A stretch of DNA of 64,000 bases from Ferrovibrio sp965278975 (GCF_965278975.1 NZ_OZ257126.1:62001-126000); one strand, 5' to 3'. Shown: positions 40,680 to 49,810, counted from the stretch's first letter. The notes: generated by a model not told the origin, from the sequence alone. Made by a program: numbers and translations.

Positions 40680-41684
40680 ATGACGGTTCGCGTTGCCATC
40701 AATGGTTTCGGTCGCATCGGGCGCAATGTGCTGCGCGCCATTATCGAGTCCGGCCGCACGGATATCGAGGTTGTCGGCATCAACGACCTCGGCCCGGTCG
40801 AAACCAACGCGCATCTGTTCCGCTTTGACAGCGTGCATGGCCGCTTCCCCGGCACCGTGACCGTGAACGGCGACAGCATCAATGTCGGCCGTGGCCCGAT
40901 CAAGGTGACCGCCGAACGCGACCCGGCCAAGCTGCCCTGGAAGGAGCTGAAGGTCGATATCGCCATGGAATGCACCGGCATCTTCACCGACAAGGAGAAG
41001 GCCGCGCTGCATCTCACCGCCGGCGCCCGCAAGGTGCTGGTTTCGGCGCCCGCCACCGGCGCCGACCTTACCGTGGTCTATGGCGTGAACCATGACCAGC
41101 TCAAGGCCGATCATACCGTGGTGTCGAACGCTTCCTGCACCACCAACTGCCTGGCGCCGGTCGCCTTCGTGCTCGATGCCGCCGTTGGCATCGAGAAGGG
41201 CTACATGACCACGATCCATGCCTATACCGGCGACCAGCCGACGCTGGACACCATGCACAAGGATCTCTATCGCGGCCGCGCCGCCGCGCTCTCGATGATC
41301 CCGACCACCACCGGCGCCGCCAAGGCCGTGGGCCTGGTGCTGCCGAACCTGAAGGGCAAGCTGGACGGTTCCTCGATCCGCGTGCCGACCCCGAATGTAT
41401 CGCTGATTGACTTCAAGTTCATCTCGAAGAAGGCCACCACCGCCGAGGAAGTCAACGCCGCCATCATCGCGGCGGCCAACGGCAAGCTGAAGGGCGTGCT
41501 CGACACCAACGACCAGCCGCTGGTTTCCAGCGACTTCAACCACAATCCGGCCAGCTCCACCTTCGACCTGAAGCAGACCCAGGTAATGGAAGGCAATCTG
41601 GTGCGCGTGGTGAGCTGGTACGACAACGAGTGGGGCTTCTCCAACCGCATGTCGGATACCGCCATCGCCATGGCGAAGCTCTGA
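40680..41684 (+). CDS. gap: Glyceraldehyde-3-phosphate dehydrogenase
   Basis: A 334-residue glycolytic enzyme with NAD-binding GFGRIGRNVLRA at residues 8-19, the active-site SNASCTTNCLAP near residue 150 (catalytic Cys), the HAYTGDQ segment and the WYDNEWGFSNRM C-terminal signature. TCCTGGAGA precedes the ATG. pgk follows after 13 bases, forming the common gap-pgk operon of Alphaproteobacteria, probably transcribed from the preceding 220-base region. Confidence 0.97.
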   Translation: MTVRVAINGFGRIGRNVLRAIIESGRTDIEVVGINDLGPVETNAHLFRFDSVHGRFPGTVTVNGDSINVGRGPIKVTAERDPAKLPWKELKVDIAMECTGIFTDKEKAALHLTAGARKVLVSAPATGADLTVVYGVNHDQLKADHTVVSNASCTTNCLAPVAFVLDAAVGIEKGYMTTIHAYTGDQPTLDTMHKDLYRGRAAALSMIPTTTGAAKAVGLVLPNLKGKLDGSSIRVPTPNVSLIDFKFISKKATTAEEVNAAIIAAANGKLKGVLDTNDQPLVSSDFNHNPASSTFDLKQTQVMEGNLVRVVSWYDNEWGFSNRMSDTAIAMAKL

Positions 41685-41697
41685 GGCCGTAAGCCCC

Positions 41698-42894
41698 ATG
41701 GCCCGCTTCCGCACCCTGGATGACGTGGATGTAGCCGGCAAGACCGTGCTCGTCCGCGTCGACCTCAACGTTCCGATGAAGGACGGGCGCATCACCGACG
41801 ATCTGCGCATCAGCCGCATCCTGCCCACCCTGCACGAGCTTTCGCGCAAGGATGCCAAGGTGGTGGTGCTGTCGCATTTCGGCCGTCCCGACGGCAAGGT
41901 GGTGCCCGAGATGAGCCTCAAGCCGGTGGCGGCGGCGCTTGCCACCGCGCTCGGCTCGGCTGTCGGCTTCGCCGAGGATTGCGTTGGCGATACCGCCAAG
42001 GCAGCGATCGAGAAGCTGCGCAAGGGCGGCATCGTGCTGCTGGAAAACACCCGCTTCCACGCGGCGGAAGAGAAGAACGATTCGGCCTTCGCCAAGATGA
42101 TGGCCGATCTCGGCGATCTCTATGTGAACGACGCCTTCTCCTGCGCCCATCGCGCCCATGTCTCCACCGAGGCACTGGCGCATCTGCTGCCGGCCTGTGC
42201 CGGCCGCAACATGGAAGTGGAACTGAAGCATCTGGAAGCCGCGCTGGAAGCACCGGAGCATCCGGTGGCAGCGGTGATCGGCGGCGCCAAGGTTTCCACC
42301 AAGCTGGAACTGCTCGGCAACCTGCTCGGCAAGGTCGACAAGCTGATCATCGGCGGCGGCATGGCCAACACCTTCCTGTTTGCCCAGGGGCGCGAGATCG
42401 GCAAGAGTCTGTGCGAAAAAAACCTGGCCGACACCGCCCGCGACATCCTGCGCGATGCCGTGGTGCGCGGCTGCTCCGTGGTATTGCCCGATGATGTGGT
42501 GGTGGCGCGCGAATTCCGCGCCGGTGCCCCGAGCAAGGTGGTTTCCGCCGAACGTGTGCCAGCCGACCAGATGATCCTGGATATCGGCCCCGTGGCCGCT
42601 TCCCGGCTCGGCACCGTGCTGGCGGATTGCAAGACGCTGGTGTGGAACGGCCCGCTCGGCGCCTTCGAGACCGCGCCCTTCGATGCCGGCACCGTAATGG
42701 TGGCGCGCACGGCTGCGGCGCTCACCGCTTCCGGCCGGCTGCTCAGCGTGGCTGGTGGCGGCGATACCGTGGCTGCGCTGCGCCATGCCGGCGTGGCGGA
42801 GGAATTCTCCTACGTCTCGACGGCTGGCGGCGCCTTCCTGGAATGGCTGGAAGGCAAGGAACTGCCCGGCGTCGCGGCGCTCAAGACCGCCTGA
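41698..42894 (+). CDS. pgk: Phosphoglycerate kinase
   Basis: A 398-residue glycolytic enzyme beginning with the substrate-binding RVDLNVPMKDG near residue 21, SHFGRPDGK near residue 60, ENTRFHAAEEKND near residue 115, and the nucleotide-binding GGGDTVAAL near the C-terminus. It follows gap by 13 bases and is terminated by a hairpin immediately downstream. Confidence 0.97.
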   Translation: MARFRTLDDVDVAGKTVLVRVDLNVPMKDGRITDDLRISRILPTLHELSRKDAKVVVLSHFGRPDGKVVPEMSLKPVAAALATALGSAVGFAEDCVGDTAKAAIEKLRKGGIVLLENTRFHAAEEKNDSAFAKMMADLGDLYVNDAFSCAHRAHVSTEALAHLLPACAGRNMEVELKHLEAALEAPEHPVAAVIGGAKVSTKLELLGNLLGKVDKLIIGGGMANTFLFAQGREIGKSLCEKNLADTARDILRDAVVRGCSVVLPDDVVVAREFRAGAPSKVVSAERVPADQMILDIGPVAASRLGTVLADCKTLVWNGPLGAFETAPFDAGTVMVARTAAALTASGRLLSVAGGGDTVAALRHAGVAEEFSYVSTAGGAFLEWLEGKELPGVAALKTA

Positions 42895-42915
42895 TCGCCA
42901 AGCGCATATCTACCG

Positions 42916-42947
42916 AAACGGCCCCGGCAAAACCGGGGCCGTTTTGT
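42916..42947 (+). terminator. Terminator after pgk
   Basis: A perfect 12-bp stem (42916-42927 with 42933-42944) separated by CAAAA ends in a T-rich tail, about 20 bases after the pgk stop. The convergent M48 gene ends here too. Confidence 0.88.
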
Positions 42948-44122
42948 TATCGAGCCGGTGCTGACAGCGGTGCTGTCAGGGGCGCTGCCACCACGGTCTT
43001 GCAGATGCCACGGATCGCCTGCCAGTCGCCCGGCAGCAGCGGTGTGACGCCTTGCTGATGGCGGCGGAAGAAAGCCGCCCGCCCCTCGCTGCCGGGATGG
43101 GTACTGAGGAAGCCGGGTAATTTCAGCACTGCTTCGTGCTCGGCCAGGCGGTCGAAGAAACCCGCCACCTGCGCCGGATCGAAACCGGCCGCCAGCAGGC
43201 GCCGCAACGCGGCTTCATCCGCCTCGGCCTCGAATTCGCGGCTGAAGGCGCTGTCCAGCACATGCTGGAAGCCGCCAACCAGACCGACGCCGGTGATCAC
43301 ATCGCCCAGCAGCAGCCCGAGCATCACGCCATAGGCACTGGAACGCAGCAAGCCGGCCACATTGTGGCGCGCATTAACATGGCCCATTTCATGCGCCAGG
43401 ATGCCTGCCAGCGCCTGTTCATTGAAAACATTATCCAGCAAGCCGCTGGTGATCAGAATCTGGCCGCCGGGCAGCGCGAAGGCATTCACCATCGGTGAGC
43501 GCAACACCGTCACCGTGATCGGCAGACGCATGGGCGGCGGCGCCATTTCCAGGCGCAACATCAGGCGCTGCAATGCCTCCTTGCCCTCAGGCTGCGTGCA
43601 GATGCCGCCGCGGCCGCCACGCGTCAGCAGCGGAATCACCGCCGGCAGCAGACGCTCGCCCAGCCGTGTTTCCCAACTGGTCGGCACCACCTGCGCCACT
43701 GCATTGGCCAGCAGCGGTACAGCGGCAAAGAAACCGGCCAGCAGCAGCATCACACCAAGAATACCGGCCAGCAGATAGCGCTGCGCCTTGAGCATGGCCG
43801 ACACTTCCTGGCGCCGTGCCTGCAATGCCGGCACAGCAGCCAGAATGAAGCCGGCGGCTTCCGCCGACAGCCGCAGCCTCGCCGGTTCAAGCCGGCCATC
43901 CGGAGCGACCAGAGCAATGCGGAAGGAAGACGGCAATGCCGCGCCAGATGCCGCCTTGAGCGAACCATCCACCAGACGGATTCTGGCGCAGGGCCAGTTG
44001 GCGCGCTCCGCACCGCTCACAACATCCAGCAACAGCAAGGCATCGCCAGCGGGCACAACCCGCACCGCATGCGGCGCGGCGGTCTGGCCATCGAACAGAA
44101 TACCTTCGATTTCCCTATCCAA
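42947..44122 (-). CDS. M48-family zinc metalloprotease with N-terminal DUF7092-like domain
   Basis: The frame upstream of the DUF898 stop is shadow, so I take the first start codon after it, TTG 44122 (391 residues, AGGG site upstream); the exact start is uncertain. The N-terminal domain begins IEGILFDGQ, as in DUF7092-type M48 proteins. A membrane helix follows (residues about 116-140), then the protease with HEMGH (residues 244-248) and the third zinc ligand in EFEAEAD. These are membrane-anchored, Oma1/HtpX-like quality-control proteases. It lies downstream of, and overlaps, a DUF898 gene. Confidence 0.85.
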   Translation of the reverse strand: MDREIEGILFDGQTAAPHAVRVVPAGDALLLLDVVSGAERANWPCARIRLVDGSLKAASGAALPSSFRIALVAPDGRLEPARLRLSAEAAGFILAAVPALQARRQEVSAMLKAQRYLLAGILGVMLLLAGFFAAVPLLANAVAQVVPTSWETRLGERLLPAVIPLLTRGGRGGICTQPEGKEALQRLMLRLEMAPPPMRLPITVTVLRSPMVNAFALPGGQILITSGLLDNVFNEQALAGILAHEMGHVNARHNVAGLLRSSAYGVMLGLLLGDVITGVGLVGGFQHVLDSAFSREFEAEADEAALRRLLAAGFDPAQVAGFFDRLAEHEAVLKLPGFLSTHPGSEGRAAFFRRHQQGVTPLLPGDWQAIRGICKTVVAAPLTAPLSAPAR

Positions 44123-44133
44123 CGACCACGGCC

Positions 44134-45294
44134 CTACAAAGGTACATCGAAACTGTCGGCCAGTCCCTCGCCGCTGCGCATCTGATCCGGGGCCGCCTGC
44201 TGCGCCTGCAACGCGGCTTCCATACCGATTACGGCCACACCCAATACCACGCGCCGCAAGGCAGGCATGAACATCAGGTAGTAGTAGCCCAGGCGCAGGC
44301 CAAGCCACACCACTGGCACAAAGAGCGCGAAAACAAGCAGCAGCAGCGGCTTCGGTATGGCCGCCGCCGCCCCCATGGTCAGGAAGAACAGCATCCCAAG
44401 GATACCAATGACCACCAGCAGCCCCAGGGCACCGAGGGCAAGATTCCAGAACAGCTTTTTTACACTGAAATCCGCCTTGAAGCGCATGGGCCCAAGCCGC
44501 AGGCCGTCGATATACCAGCGCAGCCAGACAATCTGGAAATAGATGAAGAAGATCGGCAGCAGCGCGCCAGTAAATGCCAGCTTGTAGAAATGAGCCAACC
44601 GCTCCACGCCATCGGGCAAGGTAAAGAATTGATACGCTGACCAAACCGACAGACTGACCAGCACAACCCAAACCCAGGCCAACGGCCTCACCAATTGATT
44701 GGCCGTGCCGGCGAAATCGCCCTGGAAACTGCCCCAGTGGCTATGCTGCATGCGATAGCGCGCCAGATCGGCCAGGGCCCAGGGCAAGCATAAACCCAGG
44801 GTGAGAATGGCGGCCAGCAGCCACAGGGCAGAGCGCCCAAGATAGACCCAGCTTGAGCCACCCTGGCCGGCACGAATCCCGCGCCACAATGTGCGCGACA
44901 GGCGATAGCGCCGGGCACGGAACTGCGCCACGGTAATCAGCAGCGACAATAGAATGAAATAGAGGCCATCCAGCGCCGCAAGGGCTGGCACATCGCCGGC
45001 AAGGAACAATTGGACACCGGCATAAACAATTGAAACCGGAATGAAAACCGCCAGCACGATGAGGAAGCCGACAAACAGCTCGCGCCCGGTGCCGGTATAT
45101 TCCAGCGGTTCATCCTGCAACCGCACCGCGCCCCAGAGATAGCGCCGCAGATTGGTACGCGCCCAGAAGCGATAGAAGCCCAGGGTCAGCAGCCCGTAGA
45201 AAAAATTGCGCAACAGCAGTTTGGTCAAACCGGGGGCAGGCTGAAAATCCAGCCGCTCGGGCCTATCCGCAGGTAATGGTTCGCTCATCCGCAC
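44134..45294 (-). CDS. DUF898 (YjgN-type) multi-spanning membrane protein
   Basis: A 386-residue inner-membrane protein with about eight hydrophobic helices; its FYRFWARTNLRRYLWGAV signature near residue 42 and the repeats WLRWYIDGL and RFKADFS are typical of DUF898. Function unknown. In several genomes it sits beside an M48 protease as here, with the protease probably starting 11 bases after its stop. The pair may monitor membrane proteins; that is speculative. Confidence 0.88.
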   Translation of the reverse strand: MRMSEPLPADRPERLDFQPAPGLTKLLLRNFFYGLLTLGFYRFWARTNLRRYLWGAVRLQDEPLEYTGTGRELFVGFLIVLAVFIPVSIVYAGVQLFLAGDVPALAALDGLYFILLSLLITVAQFRARRYRLSRTLWRGIRAGQGGSSWVYLGRSALWLLAAILTLGLCLPWALADLARYRMQHSHWGSFQGDFAGTANQLVRPLAWVWVVLVSLSVWSAYQFFTLPDGVERLAHFYKLAFTGALLPIFFIYFQIVWLRWYIDGLRLGPMRFKADFSVKKLFWNLALGALGLLVVIGILGMLFFLTMGAAAAIPKPLLLLVFALFVPVVWLGLRLGYYYLMFMPALRRVVLGVAVIGMEAALQAQQAAPDQMRSGEGLADSFDVPL

Positions 45295-45410
45295 CCCTCT
45301 TTATGGGTGTATTATACACGATTAGCACTATCATTTGGAGTGGTTGCGGCCAAGAAAAAAGCCCGGATGTTGCCACCCGGGCTTCTTCATTTCACAGCGA
45401 ATGTACCTGG

Positions 45411-45881
45411 TTACGCGGCGCGGGCCTGCTCCAGGGTTACCGGCTGGCTGCCAGCCACAATCGAGATCTGGCGCGGCTTCTTGGCCTCCGGGATCTCGCG
45501 CTTCAGCTCGATATGCAGCAGGCCATCGACCAGCTGCGCGCCCACCACCTTCACGGTGTCGGCGAGATCGAAGCGGCGTTCGAAGGCACGGCGCGCGATG
45601 CCTCGGTGCAGGTAGGTGACCTCCTCAGCCGGCTGCTCGGCGCCCTGCGCCTTGGCCGAAATGGTGAGGCTGTTTTCCTTTACCGTGACGTCGAGTTCAT
45701 CCTGGCGGAAGCCGGCCACCGCCATGGTGATGCGGTAGGCGTCTTCGCCACGCTTCTCGATGTTGTAGGGCGGGTAGCTGAGGCTCGATTCGTCCAGACG
45801 GCTGGCGAGATCGTACAGGCGGTTCACATGATCGAAGCCAACACTGGAGCGCAGCAGCGGGGAAATATCGAAAGCACGCAT
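45411..45881 (-). CDS. Small heat-shock protein (Hsp20/IbpA family)
   Basis: A 156-residue alpha-crystallin-domain protein. The core contains the GVL-like AFERRFDLADTVKV and LVDGLLHIELKRE motifs; the C-terminal tail has the ISIVAG anchor (I-x-I/V). It acts as an ATP-independent holdase. The AAGGAGG site lies in a structured leader and a heat-shock promoter lies about 105 bases upstream, so the gene is doubly heat-controlled. Confidence 0.93.
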   Translation of the reverse strand: MRAFDISPLLRSSVGFDHVNRLYDLASRLDESSLSYPPYNIEKRGEDAYRITMAVAGFRQDELDVTVKENSLTISAKAQGAEQPAEEVTYLHRGIARRAFERRFDLADTVKVVGAQLVDGLLHIELKREIPEAKKPRQISIVAGSQPVTLEQARAA

Positions 45882-45888
45882 GGGTCTT

Positions 45889-45944
45889 GTCCTCCTTGAG
45901 CGACAACACGGGTTGCTTGCGGCCCGCCATCATGGCCAGGCCGC
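45889..45944 (-). promoter_or_regulatory. ROSE-like RNA thermometer in the Hsp20 leader
   Basis: Reading the minus strand, the leader has a strong hairpin from arms GCGGCC and GGCCGC (45919-45944). Nearest the start codon is the small hairpin GUC-G-CUC-AAG-GAG-GAC (45889-45904), in which UCGCU pairs with AGGA of the Shine-Dalgarno leaving one bulged G. That U(U/C)GCU/AGGA pairing with a bulged G is the hallmark of ROSE elements found before alphaproteobacterial small heat-shock genes. Heat would melt it and free the site. Confidence 0.65.
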
Positions 45945-45987
45945 GGAACTATCCCGATCCACTCAAAGCGGCACCGGGATGATCTGG

Positions 45988-46015
45988 ATGTAGGATGCCC
46001 GTTTGTGCTTTCAAG
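45988..46015 (-). promoter_or_regulatory. RpoH (sigma-32) type promoter for the Hsp20 gene
   Basis: On the minus strand CTTGAAA and CCTACAT are separated by 14 bases, matching the alphaproteobacterial RpoH consensus closely. Transcription would begin near 45981 and give a roughly 100-base leader. Confidence 0.75.
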
Positions 46016-46047
46016 GGGCCGCTTCAGGCGGCCGCCGCCTGATTTGC

Positions 46048-46317
46048 TCAGCGGGTGATTGCGATGGGCTGCCAGCGGAAGTCGGTCAGCCGCTTGCCGC
46101 CGAGTTGCTGCACGATGTGTTTCGGGCCGACGAATTGCGGCGCCAGATTCATCGACTGATAGGCCAGCACCAGCAGGGAATTGCCGAAATATGGCTGCAG
46201 GGCCTTGAAGGAGCGTTGCGCCATCTCGGCGGTGGCGACGGCGCTTTCCGCGACAAGGACGATGGTCACCACCTCGCTGCCGAGGGTGAACGACGTCGCC
46301 TGGTAAACCTGCCCCAT
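46048..46317 (-). CDS. Small conserved-looking hypothetical protein
   Basis: I start at ATG 46317, after the rpmE terminator, with AGGGAGC upstream, giving 89 residues; the longer frame runs through that terminator and rpmE. The sequence (TAEMAQRSFKALQPYFGN, then QSMNLAPQFVGPKHIVQQLG) has balanced composition and ends in RWQPIAITR. I do not recognise a family, no signal peptide is clear, and the hydrophobic stretch VVTIVLVAES is too short for a firm membrane helix. Its independent start between two terminated genes supports a real gene. Confidence 0.6.
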   Translation of the reverse strand: MGQVYQATSFTLGSEVVTIVLVAESAVATAEMAQRSFKALQPYFGNSLLVLAYQSMNLAPQFVGPKHIVQQLGGKRLTDFRWQPIAITR

Positions 46318-46334
46318 TGGCCGGCAGCTCCCTA

Positions 46335-46372
46335 GAAACAATACAGGCGGCCCGAGTATCGGACCGCCTGTA
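46335..46372 (-). terminator. Terminator after rpmE
   Basis: The arms TACAGGCGG and CCGCCTGTA pair around a 13-base loop and are followed on the minus strand by a TTGTTTC tail; 34 bases after the rpmE stop. Confidence 0.7.
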
Positions 46373-46405
46373 ATACTAGCACCGCCTGTGAAGGGCGGAA
46401 AAGCG

Positions 46406-46633
46406 TTACTTCTTGAGGCCGAAACCGGCGAAACGCTTGTTGAACTTGGCAACCTGGCCGCCAGCCTCGTTGAGGCGGGCCGGGCCGCCGGTCCAGGCCG
46501 GATGCGACTTCGAGTCGATGTCCAGCGCCAGGGTATCGCCCGCCTTGCCGTAGGTGGAACGGGTCGAATACACGGTGCCGTCGGTCATCTGCACCTTGAT
46601 TTCGTGGTAATCGGGATGGATATCCGGCTTCAT
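46406..46633 (-). CDS. rpmE: Ribosomal protein L31 (zinc-independent form)
   Basis: ATG 46633 gives 75 residues beginning MKPDIHPDYHEIKVQMTDG, the classic L31 opening; the upstream part of the frame is spurious. No cysteines are present, so this is the C-minus form usual in Alphaproteobacteria, which does not need zinc. It joins the 50S subunit at the central protuberance. A terminator follows. Confidence 0.93.
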   Translation of the reverse strand: MKPDIHPDYHEIKVQMTDGTVYSTRSTYGKAGDTLALDIDSKSHPAWTGGPARLNEAGGQVAKFNKRFAGFGLKK

Positions 46634-46818
46634 GGTCTTGTCTCCTGGCGGCCTGGACATGCCCGGGCCGGCCTCAAAAATCCGCAATGGCGGCGGGTTA
46701 TAGCCAAAGCAGGCGCTCTTCGCAAGCCCGGAAAGCCCCTTATGGCTCCCCTGCGACCTTGGGAACCGCCCCCTGTCGCTGGGCAGGAACCGGCCCGGCT
46801 GGTATACCCCTTGCCGTC

Positions 46819-48672
46819 ATGACCGCGACCCGCCCGAGCCCTGCCCGAGATGCCACTGCCGGCGGCAGCAAATCCGCCCGGCCGCCGCTCAAGCCCTTGA
46901 CCCTGCTGCTGGGTTTCCTGCGGCCCTACCGCTGGGTGGCGGTACTGGCCGGCGTCGCCCTGGTTGTGGCCGCGCTGGCGGTGCTGGGCATCGGCCAAGC
47001 GATCCGCCGGGTCATCGATGTCGGCTTCGGTGCCGGCATGCCGAACTTGGCCAGTCCCGGCGACAGCCACTTCCTCGATCTCTATTTCGGCGCCCTGTTC
47101 GGCGTGGTGGCAGTGCTGGCGGTGGCGACCTATGCCCGCTTCTACTGCGTCACCTGGCTCGGCGAACGTATCGTCGCCGATATCCGCCAGGCGGTGTTCA
47201 GCCATGTGCTGAAGCTCTCGCCGGCCTTCTTCGAGACCACCCGCACCGGCGAAGTGCTCTCGCGCCTCACCACCGATACCGAACTGATTCAGACCCTGGT
47301 CGGCTCCTCGGTCTCGGTGGCGCTGCGCAACGTGCTGCTGTTCCTCGGCAGTGCCGTGCTGCTGCTGATCACCTCGCCGCATCTCACCCTGCTGGTGGCC
47401 GTGGTGATTCCTTTCGTGGTGCTGCCGATCGTGTTCTTCGGGCGCCGGCTGCGCGCATTGTCGCGCCAGAGCCAGGACCGCGTTGCCGATCTTTCCGCCC
47501 AGGCCAGTGAAACCCTCAACGCCATCGGCACCGTGCAGGCTTATACGGCGGAAAGCCGCGAGGGCCGCCGCTTCCGCGGCAATGCCGAATCCGCCTTCAA
47601 TACCGCCGTGCGCCGCACCCGGGCACGCGCCACCCTCACCGCCCTGGTAATGCTGCTGGTGTTCGGCGCCGTGAACGGCGTGATGTGGATCGGCGGCAAG
47701 GCTGTGTTCGCTGGCGAGATGTCGGGCGGCGAACTCTCGGCTTTCGTCTTCTATGCCGTGATCGGCGCCTCATCCGTCGGCGCGCTGTCGGAAGTCTGGA
47801 GCGACGTGCAGCGCGCCGCCGGGGCCGCCGAGCGCCTGATGCAGCTGCTGGCCACCGAGCCGGGCATCCAGGCGCCGCCGCAGCCGCTGGCCCTGCCGGC
47901 CAAGCCGGAAGGCCGCGTCGAATTCGCCGAGCTGGGCTTCACCTACCCGGCGCGGCCCAACATGCCGGCCATCGACAACCTGTCGCTGGAGATCAAAGCC
48001 GGCGAGACGGTGGCGATTGTCGGTCCCTCGGGCGCCGGCAAGACCACGCTGTTCCAGTTGCTGTTGCGCTTCTACGACCCGCAATTCGGCGAAGTGCGCG
48101 TCGATGGCATGCCGATCCGCCACCTCGATCCGGTGGCCTTGCGCCAGCATATCGCGCTGGTGGCGCAGGATCCGGTGATCTTCGGTGCCAGCGTGGCGGA
48201 GAATATCCGCTATGGCCGGCCCGGTGCCAGCGACGCGGAACTGCGCCAGGCCGCCGAGGCTGCCGCCGCCCATGGCTTCATCTCTGCCCTGCCGCAAGGC
48301 TACGATACTTATCTGGGCGAGCGTGGCGTGCGGCTTTCCGGTGGCCAGCGCCAGCGCATTGCCATTGCCCGCGCACTGCTGCGTGACCCGCCGATCCTGC
48401 TGCTGGACGAAGCCACCTCGTCGCTGGATGCCGAATCCGAGCGCAAGGTGCAGAAGGCGCTGGAGCATCTGATGCGCGGCCGCACTACCCTGGTGATCGC
48501 GCATCGCCTGGCCACCGTGCAGAAGGCAGACCGCATCGTGGTGATGGACAAGGGCCGTATCGTTGCCGCCGGGCGGCATGAGACGCTGATGCGCGAGGAT
48601 GGCCTCTACGCGCGACTGGCGCGGCTGCAATTCATGCAGGCGGATATCGATGGCAGCGAAGCCGCCAGCTAA
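46819..48672 (+). CDS. MsbA-like ABC exporter (fused membrane and ATPase domains)
   Basis: ATG 46819 gives 617 residues; the frame upstream overlaps the rpmE region and is not conserved. The N-terminal part has six membrane helices (residues about 35-330), then the ATPase: Walker A GPSGAGKTT near residue 407, signature LSGGQRQRIAIARALL near residue 512, Walker B ILLLDEATSSLD, switch His in AHRLA. The layout is that of homodimeric exporters of the MsbA/LmrA type, possibly of lipids. The next gene overlaps or abuts. Confidence 0.93.
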   Translation: MTATRPSPARDATAGGSKSARPPLKPLTLLLGFLRPYRWVAVLAGVALVVAALAVLGIGQAIRRVIDVGFGAGMPNLASPGDSHFLDLYFGALFGVVAVLAVATYARFYCVTWLGERIVADIRQAVFSHVLKLSPAFFETTRTGEVLSRLTTDTELIQTLVGSSVSVALRNVLLFLGSAVLLLITSPHLTLLVAVVIPFVVLPIVFFGRRLRALSRQSQDRVADLSAQASETLNAIGTVQAYTAESREGRRFRGNAESAFNTAVRRTRARATLTALVMLLVFGAVNGVMWIGGKAVFAGEMSGGELSAFVFYAVIGASSVGALSEVWSDVQRAAGAAERLMQLLATEPGIQAPPQPLALPAKPEGRVEFAELGFTYPARPNMPAIDNLSLEIKAGETVAIVGPSGAGKTTLFQLLLRFYDPQFGEVRVDGMPIRHLDPVALRQHIALVAQDPVIFGASVAENIRYGRPGASDAELRQAAEAAAAHGFISALPQGYDTYLGERGVRLSGGQRQRIAIARALLRDPPILLLDEATSSLDAESERKVQKALEHLMRGRTTLVIAHRLATVQKADRIVVMDKGRIVAAGRHETLMREDGLYARLARLQFMQADIDGSEAAS

Positions 48673-48724
48673 GCCGCGCCCGCGCGCGACGGCCACGACC
48701 CAGCCCACCCGGCGCGGGCCACGC

Positions 48725-49786
48725 ATGAAAATGTGGTGGAGCTTCCTGGCCGCCTCGCTGGTCGCCTATGGCGTTTACACCGTATGGCTTGGCGGCGCCT
48801 ACCGCAGCGCCGAACCCTTCGCGGCCGGACAATGCACGGCGGTCGATGCGCCGGCCGGCCCGGAAGACATTCTGATCCTGCCCGATGGCAGCGGCGCTAT
48901 TGTATCGGCACAGGACCGCCGCAACCGCTCTAGCCGTGGTGGCCTGTGGTTCTACGACCTGAGCGGCGGCACGCCCGGCAAGCTGACCGAGATGGCGGTG
49001 CCGGAACAGATGCCGTTCCACCCGCGCGGCATCGCGCTGCATGCGCCCGGCAACGGCGACTGGGTGCTGCAGGTGATCAACCAGCGCAGCGCCGACCGCA
49101 ACACGGTGGAATTCTTCGCGCTCGAAGCCGGCAAACTGAAACACCTGGGCAGCGTCGGCAGCGACCTGTTCGTCAGCCCGAACGGCATCGTCGCCACCGG
49201 GCCGCAGAGCTTCTATCTTACCAACGACCGTGGTTCCGGCCCGCGCTGGATGCATGCGGCAGAAAACATCCTGCAACTTTCGCGCTCCAACGTGATCTAC
49301 CACGACCAGCGCGGCACCAAGCCGGTGGCCGAGGATATCGCCTTCGCCAATGGCATTGCCTTGACACCGGACGGCCTTACCGCCCTGGTCGGCTCGACGC
49401 TGTGGCGCATGATCCTGTCCTTTGATCGCGAACCGGCCAGCGGCCTGCTCAAGCGCACCGGCTCGCTGGCTTTACCCGGTGGCGTGGATAATATCCGCAT
49501 CGATTCCGATGGCGCTGTCTGGGCAGCCCTGCATGTCAATTCCTTCGCCTTCATCGGCCATGCCCGCGATGCGCAGAAGGAAAGCCCCAGCCTGGTGGTA
49601 CGGGTTGACCGCGATGGCCGTGGCGCCACGCGTATCGCGGAAGCCTTCGGCGATCCCGGCAGCCTGCTTTCCGGCGCCAGCGTGGCGGCGCATCACAAGG
49701 GGCGGCTGCTGATCGGCGCCACCTTCCAGCCGCGCATCATGGATTGCCGCATCGACCCGGCGAAACTGAAAGAGATCGAGCCTTAA
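48725..49786 (+). CDS. Paraoxonase/arylesterase-like six-bladed propeller protein
   Basis: I start at ATG 48725 just before the N-terminal hydrophobic helix (FLAASLVAYGVYTVWLGG, signal anchor), giving 353 residues; an in-frame ATG at 48650 would overlap the ABC gene and cannot be excluded. The PON-type calcium-site region SPNGIVATGPQSFYLTNDRG near residue 155 and DNIRIDSDGAVWAALH near 260 are visible. Such enzymes hydrolyse lactones or aryl esters at the periplasmic side of the membrane. Function in vivo is unknown. Confidence 0.78.
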   Translation: MKMWWSFLAASLVAYGVYTVWLGGAYRSAEPFAAGQCTAVDAPAGPEDILILPDGSGAIVSAQDRRNRSSRGGLWFYDLSGGTPGKLTEMAVPEQMPFHPRGIALHAPGNGDWVLQVINQRSADRNTVEFFALEAGKLKHLGSVGSDLFVSPNGIVATGPQSFYLTNDRGSGPRWMHAAENILQLSRSNVIYHDQRGTKPVAEDIAFANGIALTPDGLTALVGSTLWRMILSFDREPASGLLKRTGSLALPGGVDNIRIDSDGAVWAALHVNSFAFIGHARDAQKESPSLVVRVDRDGRGATRIAEAFGDPGSLLSGASVAAHHKGRLLIGATFQPRIMDCRIDPAKLKEIEP

Positions 49787-49810
49787 ACGCTCTGCTCAGC
49801 CGCGCTTGGC

